A stretch of 47,431 nt of DNA, from positions 1 through 47,431 of the forward strand of contig CAMDBK010000003.1 of assembly GCA_945889235.1 (NCBI GenBank), given 5' to 3'. The notes beneath the pieces were generated by a model that was given only the letters and a program-made list of their open reading frames with translations, was not told the origin of the DNA and did not search any database. Shown here in pieces: positions 34,168-41,946 of this stretch; position 1 is the first letter of the stretch, and each line of letters begins with the position of its first letter. The DNA is from Chitinophaga pinensis. GTDB lineage: Bacteria; Bacteroidota; Bacteroidia; SXHM01. A program made the position numbers and the translations under genes.

Positions 34168-34811
34168 ACTATTCAAACAAACTATTAGCGCTTTTACTGA
34201 TTACTGTAAACTTCGTATGTACGGACATGCCATGGCATGTCCCTGCAATTTTCGCGCAGGATAATGACAAAATAACCGCTGCCTTTAAAAACAGCTATAC
34301 CAATGAGTATGCTGCTGAATACACTAAAGCCATTCAGAATATGAAAGAGGTTTATGCTGCGGATAATTATGAAATAAATCTGCGCCTTGGCTGGTTGCAT
34401 TACATGGGCGGTTTGTTTACCGAATCACAAACCTATTACCAGACTGCGATGAACCTGAGACCGTATTCCATTGAAGCAAAGTTTGGTTATGTATATCCCG
34501 CTGCTGCGCTTGGAAACTGGGAGCAAGTGAAAAAACAATACATGGATATTTTGAAAATTGATGCCAACAATACCACTGCATTATATCGCCTCGGCTTGAT
34601 TTATTATGGTGCGGAAGATTACATGAAAGCGTTTACCAATTTTGAAAAAGTAGTAAACCTTTACCCGTTTGATTACAATTCTTTGTTGATGCTTGCCTGG
34701 TCAAATTTTAAATTAGGCAAAACACGCGAATCAAAAATTCTTTTTCAAAAAGTATTATGGGCTTCGCCTTCGGATGCAAGTGCATTAGAAGGGTTGGGGT
34801 ATATTAAATAG
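34164..34811 (+). CDS. Exported TPR protein
   Basis: This is a 215-residue protein with about four tetratricopeptide repeats (LRLGWLHYMGGLFTESQTYY, FGYVYPAAALGNWEQVKKQY, ALYRLGLIYYGAEDYMKAFT, LLMLAWSNFKLGKTRESKIL). The N-terminus is a hydrophobic signal, but its C-terminal part (VCTDMPWHVPAIFAQ) is encoded by a perfect 20-bp palindrome at 34223-34242, apparently an inserted repeat element. The start overlaps the upstream stop as ATGA. It probably serves as a scaffold for the membrane-protein operon in which it is the last gene. An inverted repeat follows. Confidence 0.82.
   Translation: MNYSNKLLALLLITVNFVCTDMPWHVPAIFAQDNDKITAAFKNSYTNEYAAEYTKAIQNMKEVYAADNYEINLRLGWLHYMGGLFTESQTYYQTAMNLRPYSIEAKFGYVYPAAALGNWEQVKKQYMDILKIDANNTTALYRLGLIYYGAEDYMKAFTNFEKVVNLYPFDYNSLLMLAWSNFKLGKTRESKILFQKVLWASPSDASALEGLGYIK
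34223..34242. repeat. Perfect 20-bp palindrome inside a signal-peptide coding region
   Basis: GGACATGCCA followed directly by its own reverse complement. It contains CCATGG at the centre. Elements of this form are widespread dispersed repeats in several bacterial phyla (from memory). Here it is read in frame as part of the TPR protein's leader. Confidence 0.75.
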
Positions 34812-34819
34812 TAATCTCG

Positions 34820-34875
34820 TCATGCTGAACTTGTTTCAGCATCTAAAATGACTCCGAAACAAGTTCGGAGTGACG
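34820..34875. terminator. Inverted repeat between convergent genes
   Basis: A 22-nt arm at 34820-34841 (GTCATGCTGAACTTGTTTCA and two more bases) pairs with a 21-nt arm at 34855-34875 (CCGAAACAAGTTCGGAGTGA plus C) with few mismatches. It lies between a plus-strand and a minus-strand gene, so it probably acts as a two-way terminator. It also resembles a known dispersed intergenic repeat of Bacteroidota. Confidence 0.7.
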
Positions 34876-34877
34876 TT

Positions 34878-35819
34878 TCACTTCTTCCTATTTTTTAGAT
34901 TCAACTTCTCTCCAGCCTTTGGCTGAGTGCCTGAAACCATATTATTCTTTTTGTAAAGGGTTTTTAAACGTATTCCATGTTGTTGTGAAATATCACGCAT
35001 GGTTTCACCTTGCTTTACAATATGAAACTCTTCATCTCCATTGTAACGCTTGGGTTGTAGATAGATTTTTTGTCCGGGGTTTAGGGCTTCATCTTTATTT
35101 AAATCGTTGTATTTATAAATCTGCCACAACATCATTTCGTATTTTTTGCAGATGGTGAAATACGTATCGCCCGGCTGCACCGAAATATATTTTATGCGGT
35201 TGTGCAGCAATATTTTTCCGGCAGATGCAACAACAGTTGCATCCGTTTTTGTTGTGCTTTGTTTTACAAAAGGCTTGTCAAAATCTTTCGGAACTTCGGT
35301 CAGCAAATCGTATTGATGCAATTGATTTTCTTCAATTATTTTAATCAGCAACTCAGGATATTTTGGGTTGGTGGCATAGCCTGCATCTTTCAAACCCTGC
35401 GCCCAGCCTTTGTAATCTGTTTTCTCTAACTTGAAAAGGGTTTCGTACCGACTGCGTGTTTTTAAAAATTGAGAATGGTCATCATATGAATCAAAAACAG
35501 ATTTATACACACGGAAACATTCACCTTTCGCATCATCATCCATGTGAAACGTTTCACCTTCCCATTCACCGTGACATTTAATTCCAAAGTGATTGTTGGC
35601 TTTAGTAGCAAGTGTGCTGTTGCCATCACCAGATTCCAAAATCCCCTGCGAAAGTGTGATGCTTGCGGGCACTCCGCTCATGAGCATTTCTTTAACCGCT
35701 GAGCCGCGATACATCTTTATATAATCTTGTCGAGAATAGCGTTCCTGCGCAGGTTGTGTTTGCGCAACAGAACTTGCAACTACACTAAAAATAAAGGAAA
35801 GTGAAAGAATTTTTTTCAT
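34878..35819 (-). CDS. Glucosaminidase-domain protein with two LysM repeats
   Basis: This is a 313-residue secreted peptidoglycan hydrolase. The signal peptide spans about 1-19. A Glucosaminidase/FlgJ-like domain (about 30-165) has the catalytic-type glutamate in LSQGILESGDG, plus ATKANNHFGIKC, YDDHSQFL and AGYATNPKYPELL. Two LysM domains follow at about 214-258 and 266-310 (VQPGDTYFTICKKYEMMLWQ, VKQGETMRDISQQHGIRLKT), which bind the glycan backbone. It likely cleaves N-acetylglucosaminyl bonds during wall remodelling. A TAnnTTTG-type -7 box (35827-35834) lies just upstream on the minus strand. Confidence 0.92.
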   Translation of the reverse strand: MKKILSLSFIFSVVASSVAQTQPAQERYSRQDYIKMYRGSAVKEMLMSGVPASITLSQGILESGDGNSTLATKANNHFGIKCHGEWEGETFHMDDDAKGECFRVYKSVFDSYDDHSQFLKTRSRYETLFKLEKTDYKGWAQGLKDAGYATNPKYPELLIKIIEENQLHQYDLLTEVPKDFDKPFVKQSTTKTDATVVASAGKILLHNRIKYISVQPGDTYFTICKKYEMMLWQIYKYNDLNKDEALNPGQKIYLQPKRYNGDEEFHIVKQGETMRDISQQHGIRLKTLYKKNNMVSGTQPKAGEKLNLKNRKK

Positions 35820-35826
35820 CAGTATT

Positions 35827-35834
35827 CAAAAGTA
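35827..35834 (-). promoter_or_regulatory. Candidate -7 element for the glucosaminidase gene
   Basis: On the minus strand this reads TACTTTTG, a match to TAnnTTTG, 8 bp upstream of the start codon. A TTG -33 box was not found, and the very short distance would make a leaderless transcript. Confidence 0.35.
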
Positions 35835-35914
35835 CCCTGATCATATAAACGGAAATCAGAATGATTTCTTATTTTTTCACAAACACATGTTAATCGGTTT
35901 GCCTTTAAGAATTT

Positions 35915-35956
35915 CTCTGCGTCCACTGCGGGCTGCTCTCTGCGAACTCTGCGGTA
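35915..35956. repeat. CTCTGCG-type intergenic repeat
   Basis: CTCTGCGTCCACTGCGGG and then CTCTCTGCGAACTCTGCGGT form short direct near-repeats. They fill part of the 145-bp gap between 35820 and 35964; the rest shows nothing notable beyond the -7 box. The type matches the CTTTGCG elements elsewhere in the window. Confidence 0.55.
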
Positions 35957-35964
35957 AGATTTAA

Positions 35965-36264
35965 TTACACCACCTCCATCAGCGAGCGGAACGCGACAAA
36001 TTTATCGCTGTATTTATCCGCCACTTCTTTCTGCAATGCAGGTGCATGAAGGCTTTGATACTCTTCATAGTCAGCCATGTTTTTCAACGTGTATTGAATG
36101 GTATAACTTGTTCCGGTTTCTTCTTCCACCATCAAACGGCACATGCGGTGTTCAAGAAAATAGCCCGTTGCCATTACTCTCGGAATGTGTTCATTTTTCA
36201 TCCATTCTACCCATTCCAGGTGAACATCGTCTTCAATATTTATGGTTACGTTGTAAATAATCAT
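35965..36264 (-). CDS. DUF4286 family protein
   Basis: This is a 99-residue protein of the Bacteroidota-typical DUF4286 family. Visible features are the N-terminus MIIYNVTINIEDDVHLEWVE, HIPRVMATGYFLEHRMCRLM, TSYTIQYTLKNMADYEEYQ and LQKEVADKYSDKFVAFRSLM. It has a ferredoxin-like alpha/beta layout without obvious catalytic residues. No signal peptide is seen, so it is cytosolic. Function unknown. It stands alone between repeat-bearing gaps; an element like that at 24201 lies in the 45 bp upstream of its start. Confidence 0.88.
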   Translation of the reverse strand: MIIYNVTINIEDDVHLEWVEWMKNEHIPRVMATGYFLEHRMCRLMVEEETGTSYTIQYTLKNMADYEEYQSLHAPALQKEVADKYSDKFVAFRSLMEVV

Positions 36265-36280
36265 GAGTTCAATTTTGAGT

Positions 36281-36303
36281 ACCTTCGACTACGCTCAGGG
36301 TAA
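36281..36303. repeat. CTTCGACTACGCTCAG-type intergenic repeat
   Basis: ACCTTCGACTACGCTCAGGG is the inverted counterpart of the element at 24201-24220, sharing the core CGACTACGCTC. It lies in the short gap between the TPR protein stop and the DUF4286 gene. Confidence 0.55.
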
Positions 36304-36309
36304 CAGTTC

Positions 36310-38157
36310 TTAATTAATTTTATCACCACGCAATGCACGGTAACGCACGCGGGCTTCAACAGTATAAAGGCTTCCCGGAAATTTCAGTAATAAATCCTGG
36401 TAGAGTTCCATTGCTTTTTCTTTGTTGTTCAAACGGTTTTCAAAAATGTTGGCAAGCATGTAAAGCGCATCGTCTGCAAGTATGTCGTAAAAATAATCAT
36501 CCACAATTTTTTGCAGGTTGCTTACTGCTTCTTCAACATGTTGTTTCTTCAGAAACACCTGTGCTTTTTTGTAGAGCACATCATCCGTTAATGAATGACC
36601 GGGAAACTGTGTTTCAATTGAATCCAATGTTGCCAGTGCAATAGAATCTTTGTTTTGGAAATACAATAAATCAGCGCGGGCAAACATTTGCAAAGGAACT
36701 GTGTTTGTATCAATAACAATATTATCCGAAATCAGCAAAGCCAGATACAGTGCATCGTTGGCAATGAGCTGCGAAGTAGCAGATTTCAGAACATCTAACT
36801 GCGCCTGCGCCCAATCAAACTGCCCGATGTAGAACGAAAGTTTTGCGTTTTTCAGTTTTGCTTCCTGCCCCAGCTCATCGTTCTTAAACATTTTATCTAC
36901 TTGCGAATACAGTAAAGTTGCTTCCCAAACTTCGTTGGTAAACAATAACACATCACCCATTTCTAATTTACAATATGCCAGTTCTTTTTGTCGTATACCC
37001 GGCAGTTCCATACATTGCTGCAAGATCTTTACAGACTCTTCACTTTTATGCTGATAAAAAGTCAGGTGATGCGCTAATCCACGCATTAATCCTACAGTTT
37101 CTTCGTAGCTGCCAAGTTCATCTAAGGTAGAACGATAAAGGGCTTCCAGTTCATCCAGATCGGCTTGTATATAATCTCCTTTTTCGGTAATTTTTTTGTT
37201 CATCACATTCACCAATTCCATTTTTGCAGTGGTGTAGAAATAATTTTCCGCACCTTTTTTTATCACATATTGCAGACACTTGATAGCAGTTTCGTATTCT
37301 TTATTGGCGTTGCAGATATTGGAAAGTTCAATCAATCGTGAACCGTCTTCTTTCAGTTTTTTATCCAGTGCGCGCGCCTGAATAAACGCACCTTCAAAAT
37401 TATTCTGCTGAATATAATGCCATACCAGAAGTTGCGCGAACATCTTGTTGTCAGGGTTTTCCTGCACTTTTTGGATGAGCGCAGTTTCAAGGTATTCTTT
37501 CTTTTTATTGTTCACATCATCTGTGAGTGCAGTCTGTATGGCGTTCTCCACTTTTTCCTGATAAGCTTCATTGAACAACAACGCATCCATATATTCATTG
37601 AACATGGCCGGAGTATCTTTTTTGTATGAATAAACTTCTGCCAGTTCAAAGTTGAATGGATAAATTCCGGTAAATAATTTTCGGCCGCGCAAATAAGTTT
37701 TTATGGCAAAATCATATTCCTGTTTTGCAATAAACATATTTGCTAAATCAGTAATCATTTGTTGATCGGGCTGCAAATATTTTATTGCGTTGTTATATTG
37801 TTTCTCTGCTTCATCGCGCTTGCCCGAAATGTTGTAAATGTTTCCTAAGTCAACGAGGTAGTGGAAATTCTCAGGTTCTTTTTTCAGCAATTTTTTTACG
37901 GTTTCTTCTGCCTGCGGATAATCTTCAAGCGCAATTAAGCAGTTCAGGTAATACGTGTAATGTATTTCGCTTTTACTTTTTTTGAAAAGCTTTTCATAGA
38001 GTTCAGCAGCCTTTGCGTATTCATGATCTTCGAAATATTGTGCTGCTAATTGTTCGTCCTGGGTTTGAGCAAAAGAAGAAAAAGAAATCACAACACAGAG
38101 AAGCACAGAGAATACACAGAGTTTCACAGAGAAAAAATTATAATTTTTTTTACTCAT
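36310..38157 (-). CDS. Large exported tetratricopeptide-repeat protein
   Basis: This is a 615-residue protein made almost wholly of TPR hairpins (for example YFEDHEYAKAAELYEKLF, DLGNIYNISGKRDEAEKQY, LFTNEVWEATLLYSQVDKMF, YMLANIFENRLNNKEKAMELY). The N-terminal signal ends at SSFAQ (about residue 30). The signal region is encoded by four near-regular CACAGAG units on the plus strand (38094-38131). It is probably periplasmic or outer-membrane associated and acts as a scaffold; BamD-like or gliding-associated roles are possible but unproved. It overlaps the upstream lipoprotein gene by 8 bp and so forms an operon with it and serS. Confidence 0.85.
   Translation of the reverse strand: MSKKNYNFFSVKLCVFSVLLCVVISFSSFAQTQDEQLAAQYFEDHEYAKAAELYEKLFKKSKSEIHYTYYLNCLIALEDYPQAEETVKKLLKKEPENFHYLVDLGNIYNISGKRDEAEKQYNNAIKYLQPDQQMITDLANMFIAKQEYDFAIKTYLRGRKLFTGIYPFNFELAEVYSYKKDTPAMFNEYMDALLFNEAYQEKVENAIQTALTDDVNNKKKEYLETALIQKVQENPDNKMFAQLLVWHYIQQNNFEGAFIQARALDKKLKEDGSRLIELSNICNANKEYETAIKCLQYVIKKGAENYFYTTAKMELVNVMNKKITEKGDYIQADLDELEALYRSTLDELGSYEETVGLMRGLAHHLTFYQHKSEESVKILQQCMELPGIRQKELAYCKLEMGDVLLFTNEVWEATLLYSQVDKMFKNDELGQEAKLKNAKLSFYIGQFDWAQAQLDVLKSATSQLIANDALYLALLISDNIVIDTNTVPLQMFARADLLYFQNKDSIALATLDSIETQFPGHSLTDDVLYKKAQVFLKKQHVEEAVSNLQKIVDDYFYDILADDALYMLANIFENRLNNKEKAMELYQDLLLKFPGSLYTVEARVRYRALRGDKIN
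38094..38131. repeat. CACAGAG repeat cluster inside a signal-peptide coding region
   Basis: Four CACAGAG copies at 38094, 38104, 38115 and 38125 (10-11 bp spacing). Read on the minus strand they encode the hydrophobic core VKLCVFSVLLCVV of the TPR protein's signal peptide. The same kind of sequence is a common intergenic repeat in Bacteroidota. Confidence 0.65.
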
Positions 38158-38716
38158 TGTTTTTCAGTTTCATTATCACCGAATCAACTTCGGGTGCATA
38201 GTGTTGAACAAGCTCTGCCTGTTGTCGCGCAAAATTTGTTTTGGCAGCAACTGCCTCATTTAATATCTGTAAATTTTTTTCTTCGCGGGTAACAAATACT
38301 TTGATGCTGTCCAACGGTTGTGCCTGTTTTGTGAAATCTACTTTCAGTTTATTTACTTGTTCTGCCGCCAGACTCACCTGTTGTTTTATCGTTGAAAAAT
38401 CATTGACAAAACCTTCCAGCGTTTTTGCTGCACGTGCGTAGTTATCAATTACCAATGCAGTTTCACGGCTCATTGTATCTTTGAAATTGAAGTTGATAAA
38501 TTCCACATTCTGTTTTGCTTCAACACATAAATTTTTCCAACTTTCTGTTTCAACTCCTGTTATTTCTGCTTCTGCTTCCCACGCATTAAGTGCTAATGAA
38601 TCTAACGTCTGTTCGGTTGGTTTAGTATCGGGTTTGCAGGAATTCAGCAATAAATTTCCGACAAGAAGAGTAAAAATAAATTTACCGCAAAGACGCAAAG
38701 GCGCTAAGTTTTTCAT
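38150..38716 (-). CDS. Putative lipoprotein with coiled-coil content
   Basis: This is a 188-residue exported protein. The lipobox LLNSC (about 24-28) marks it as a lipoprotein. The rest is alpha-helical with heptads (VNKLKVDFTKQAQPLDSIKV, VAAKTNFARQQAELVQHY), probably a coiled coil. The first 13 codons (MKNLAPLRLCGKF) are encoded by a GCAAAG-type repeat at 38684-38711. It lies between serS (one-base TAATG overlap) and the TPR protein (8-bp overlap), so all three are coupled. No family recognised; it may partner the TPR protein. Confidence 0.8.
   Translation of the reverse strand: MKNLAPLRLCGKFIFTLLVGNLLLNSCKPDTKPTEQTLDSLALNAWEAEAEITGVETESWKNLCVEAKQNVEFINFNFKDTMSRETALVIDNYARAAKTLEGFVNDFSTIKQQVSLAAEQVNKLKVDFTKQAQPLDSIKVFVTREEKNLQILNEAVAAKTNFARQQAELVQHYAPEVDSVIMKLKNNE
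38684..38711. repeat. GCAAAG-type repeat at the start of the lipoprotein gene
   Basis: ACCGCAAAGACGCAAAGGCG followed by CTAAG matches the intergenic element type at 27749-27775 and 24252-24281. Here it lies inside the first codons of the lipoprotein gene on the minus strand. Confidence 0.6.
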
Positions 38717-39987
38717 TAGTCAATTCTGTCAAAACCGATGTAAGGCTGCAGCACCGCAGGAATTTTTATTCCATTTTCGTCCTGATTGTTTTCAAGCAAT
38801 GATGCTACAATACGCGGCAGAGCCAACGCACTTCCGTTTAAGGTATGGCAGAGTTGTGTTTTTCCGTTACTGTCTTTATAGCGCAGTTTCAAACGGTTTG
38901 CCTGAAACGTTTCAAAGTTCGAAACTGAACTTACTTCCAGCCACATTTTCTGTGCAGCAGAAAAAACTTCAAAGTCGTAAGTCATGGCAGATGCAAAGCC
39001 CATATCACCTCCACAGAGTTTCAATACGCGGAAAGGCAAATCCAATTTCTTCAAAATTCCTGCAACATAGTCACGCATTTGTTCCAACGTTTCATAAGAT
39101 TTCTCTGGCAACTGTATTTGAACAATTTCCACTTTATCAAACTGATGAAGGCGGTTCAAACCTTTCACATCTTTCCCGTAAGAACCTGCTTCTCTGCGGA
39201 AACAAGGCGTATAACCCGTTTGCTTAATCGGTAAATCTTCGGACTTATAAATCAAATCACGATGCAAATTGGTAATAGGAACTTCAGCAGTTGGTATCAG
39301 ATACAAATTATCAACTCCAACATGATACATCTGTCCTTCTTTATCAGGAAGCTGACCTGTCCCGTAACCGGAATCTTCATTTACTAAAAGCGGTGGCTGC
39401 ACCTCTCCATAACCTGCTTTTGTTGCTTCATCTAAGAAAAAATTAATCAGAGCGCGTTGCAGTTTTGCACCTTTTCCTTTGTAAACAGGAAAACCGGCAC
39501 CCGTAATTTTTACGCCTAATTTAAAATCAATCAGATCGAATTTATCAGCCAGCTCCCAATGAGGAATTGCTTTTGCGTGAAGCGTTGGAACTTCACCAAC
39601 GGTTTCTACTGTTTCATTGTCTTCTGCACTTTTCCCTTTTGGAACACTTTGATGCGGTGCATTCGGAATTTGTAAAAGCAACTTGCGCAGTTCAGCTTCC
39701 GTTTCTGAAAGTTGTGTTGTTAACTGACCTGATTGTTCTTTCAGCGCGGCAGTTTTTTCTTTCAGTGCAGTGGCTTCAGCGGCTTTACCACTTTTAAATA
39801 AATCACCAATTTGTTTGGCAATTGCATTTTGCTGTGCCAGTAAATCATCATTCAGTGTTTGAATTTCGCGTCTTTTAGTATCGGTTTGCAGAATGTTTTC
39901 AAGTTGCTGCGTTGCATCAAAATTGCGTTTGGCAAGGCGCGCAATTACTTCTTCTTTATTGTCGCGGATGTAGGCTGTCTGTAACAT
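38716..39987 (-). CDS. serS: Serine--tRNA ligase
   Basis: This is a 423-residue class II aminoacyl-tRNA synthetase that charges tRNA-Ser with serine. Residues 1-110 are the N-terminal coiled-coil arm (heptads from about 30-100) that grips the tRNA long variable arm. Motif 2 is FRREAGSYGKDVKGLNRLHQFDKVE and motif 3 is GSALALPRIVASLLEN. TAEVPITNLHRD and the C-terminal LQPYIGFDRID are typical. It is the first gene of a leftward three-gene unit. A TAnnTTTG-type -7 box lies 23 bp upstream. Confidence 0.97.
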   Translation of the reverse strand: MLQTAYIRDNKEEVIARLAKRNFDATQQLENILQTDTKRREIQTLNDDLLAQQNAIAKQIGDLFKSGKAAEATALKEKTAALKEQSGQLTTQLSETEAELRKLLLQIPNAPHQSVPKGKSAEDNETVETVGEVPTLHAKAIPHWELADKFDLIDFKLGVKITGAGFPVYKGKGAKLQRALINFFLDEATKAGYGEVQPPLLVNEDSGYGTGQLPDKEGQMYHVGVDNLYLIPTAEVPITNLHRDLIYKSEDLPIKQTGYTPCFRREAGSYGKDVKGLNRLHQFDKVEIVQIQLPEKSYETLEQMRDYVAGILKKLDLPFRVLKLCGGDMGFASAMTYDFEVFSAAQKMWLEVSSVSNFETFQANRLKLRYKDSNGKTQLCHTLNGSALALPRIVASLLENNQDENGIKIPAVLQPYIGFDRID

Positions 39988-40009
39988 TTGGTCTGAAAAA
40001 TTTAGTCTG

Positions 40010-40017
40010 CAAAGATA
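40010..40017 (-). promoter_or_regulatory. Candidate -7 element for serS
   Basis: On the minus strand this reads TATCTTTG, an exact match to TAnnTTTG, placed 23 bp before the serS ATG. No clear -33 TTG is present. Confidence 0.45.
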
Positions 40018-40060
40018 GTATTAAACGTATTTGGCTTGCGATTTGCTAATTTAGTGGCGC

Positions 40061-40855
40061 ATGAAAAGAGTTGCCGTTTTATTTCTTGTCTGGAATTTAC
40101 TTGTTTCTTTTGGCTACACGCAGCCATACAGAATTATTGAAAACACTTCGTTTCAGAAAGGCGAGAAACTCACATTCCGTATTCACTATGGATGGATAGA
40201 TGCAGGTGAAGCTACCATGGAAGTGGTAAATAAAGAATTGTATCACAATGGAAGAAAAGTGCATCACATCATTGGTAAAGGATACACCACCGGCTCATTT
40301 GATTACTTCTTTAAAATTCGCGATACTTACGAAACCTATTTAGATGAGCAATCACTTATTCCCTGGGTTTTTGAGCGCAATGTGGATGAAGGCGGTTATT
40401 TTATCAGGCACAAACAGATATTTAATCATCGTGCCAAAAAAGTGATTGTTACTGACTATGTAAATAAATCTGTAAAAACGTTTGATGTTCCAATTAATAT
40501 TCAGGACCTCGTTTCGGCCTATTACTATGCCCGTTGTCTTAATTACGATACCATAAAAGTAGGCGACACAGTTTCGGTAATCACTTTTTTTGACAGCGAA
40601 ATTTTTCCACTGAAAGTGAAATTTTCAGGAAGAGAAACCATACACACTACTTTCGGAAAAATACCTTGTTTGAAGTTTCATCCTATGCTGCAAACAGGCA
40701 GAGTTTTTACCGAGCAGGAAGATATGTCGGTTTGGTTCAGTGATGACGGCAACCATATTCCTGTTAGGATGGAAGCGCAGATTGTTGTGGGCTCTGTAAA
40801 AGCAGATTTAAAGGGCTATCAGGGTTTGAAGTACCCTCTCGGAAATAAGAATTAA
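40061..40855 (+). CDS. Secreted DUF3108 protein
   Basis: This is a 264-residue exported protein with a signal peptide ending FGYTQ (about 20). The DUF3108 hallmark FQKGEKLTFRIHYGWIDAGEATMEV starts near residue 31, and later come FDYFFKIRDTYETYLDE, PINIQDLVSAYYYAR and the C-terminal VGSVKADLKGYQGLKYP. It has a beta-rich layout related to periplasmic lipoprotein/LPS-carrier folds, but function is unproved. It is divergent from serS and stands alone before the dioxygenase-family gene. Confidence 0.88.
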   Translation: MKRVAVLFLVWNLLVSFGYTQPYRIIENTSFQKGEKLTFRIHYGWIDAGEATMEVVNKELYHNGRKVHHIIGKGYTTGSFDYFFKIRDTYETYLDEQSLIPWVFERNVDEGGYFIRHKQIFNHRAKKVIVTDYVNKSVKTFDVPINIQDLVSAYYYARCLNYDTIKVGDTVSVITFFDSEIFPLKVKFSGRETIHTTFGKIPCLKFHPMLQTGRVFTEQEDMSVWFSDDGNHIPVRMEAQIVVGSVKADLKGYQGLKYPLGNKN

Positions 40856-40934
40856 CACCCCCATGTTTACAGTTTATACTCCGCGGTAAAATATCCCCTT
40901 TCTTTTTGCTCTAATTTTCCCACAAAATCAGAAC

Positions 40935-41942
40935 ATGAAGTTACGACCTGAATTTGTTGAGCGGGTAAATAAACTGGAAGAAAAGTATGCAGTTATTGGG
41001 CAGGACATGAATTCCTACCTTGATGGTTTGTTGTATTCCAACGTTACTAACTATTGGGATTATATTAATGTAGACACGTTGCTTTCGTTGCAGCATCCAA
41101 AAACTGATTATCCCGATGAATTGATTTTCATCATGTACCATCAGGTTACGGAATTGTATTTCAGGTTGGCGCTGCATGAGCTGGAGCAAATTGCAAATAA
41201 CGGTCGAGATTTGGTGATGGAAACAGGTGAAGATAAAGGCTGGAATAAAAAATTAGACGTTAACTATTTTGCTGAACGTGTAACCCGCATCAACAATTAT
41301 TTTGAGGCACTTACCAAGTCCTTTGACATTATGGGAAGCGGAATGGAGAAGCAGCAGTTTCTGCGTTTCCGCATGGCGCTGTTGCCGGCAAGCGGTTTTC
41401 AGTCAGCACAATACCGCATGATAGAAATCTGCGCTACCGATTTTATCCGTTTGGTAGATAAAGACGAGCGCAAAAAATTTGAAGGGAAGAAAGCGTCAAT
41501 AGAAAAAATGTTTGAAAACATCTACTGGAAAAAAGGCGCAACTGAACTTGAAACAGGGCAAAAAACACTGACCTTAAAACATTTTGAAAAAAAATATTCT
41601 GCTAAACTGATTGCACTGGCAAACGATTACAAAGGCAAAAACCTGTGGGCGAAATACAAATCACTTAACAAAGCAGACCAAAAAAACAGTCAACTTATTA
41701 CCGCACTCAAACAATTAGATGTGAATGTAAATGTAAACTGGCCATTGGTGCATTACCGCTCCGCAGCAAAGTATTTAGAAAAAGGCAAGAACGAAGATAT
41801 TGCAGCAACTGGTGGAACCAACTGGCAGAAATATCTTCCTCCACGTTTTCAAAAGAGGATGTTTTATCCTGAACTTTGGAGCGAACAAGAAAAAAATAAC
41901 TGGGGAAAATCCTGGGTTGAATCAGTAGTCAATAAAAAATAA
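40935..41942 (+). CDS. Tryptophan 2,3-dioxygenase family protein
   Basis: This is a 335-residue all-helical haem dioxygenase of the TDO family, which opens the indole ring of tryptophan to N-formylkynurenine. IFIMYHQVTELYFRLALHEL holds the distal-pocket His, ASGFQSAQYRMIE holds the substrate-carboxylate arginine region, WPLVHYRSAAKYL may hold the proximal haem His, and TGGTNWQKYLPPRFQKRMFYPELW is the closing family motif. It is longer than bacterial TDO (about 280-300) through an insertion around 180-250. No other kynurenine-pathway gene is nearby, and it is followed 4 bp later by a T9SS cargo gene, so its exact substrate is not certain. Confidence 0.85.
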   Translation: MKLRPEFVERVNKLEEKYAVIGQDMNSYLDGLLYSNVTNYWDYINVDTLLSLQHPKTDYPDELIFIMYHQVTELYFRLALHELEQIANNGRDLVMETGEDKGWNKKLDVNYFAERVTRINNYFEALTKSFDIMGSGMEKQQFLRFRMALLPASGFQSAQYRMIEICATDFIRLVDKDERKKFEGKKASIEKMFENIYWKKGATELETGQKTLTLKHFEKKYSAKLIALANDYKGKNLWAKYKSLNKADQKNSQLITALKQLDVNVNVNWPLVHYRSAAKYLEKGKNEDIAATGGTNWQKYLPPRFQKRMFYPELWSEQEKNNWGKSWVESVVNKK

Positions 41943-41946
41943 CAGC

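Noticed and set aside
38481..39227. 248-codon plus-strand ORF
   Set aside because: It lies antisense to serS and the lipoprotein gene, whose products are clearly recognisable; it has low-complexity, non-protein-like sequence.
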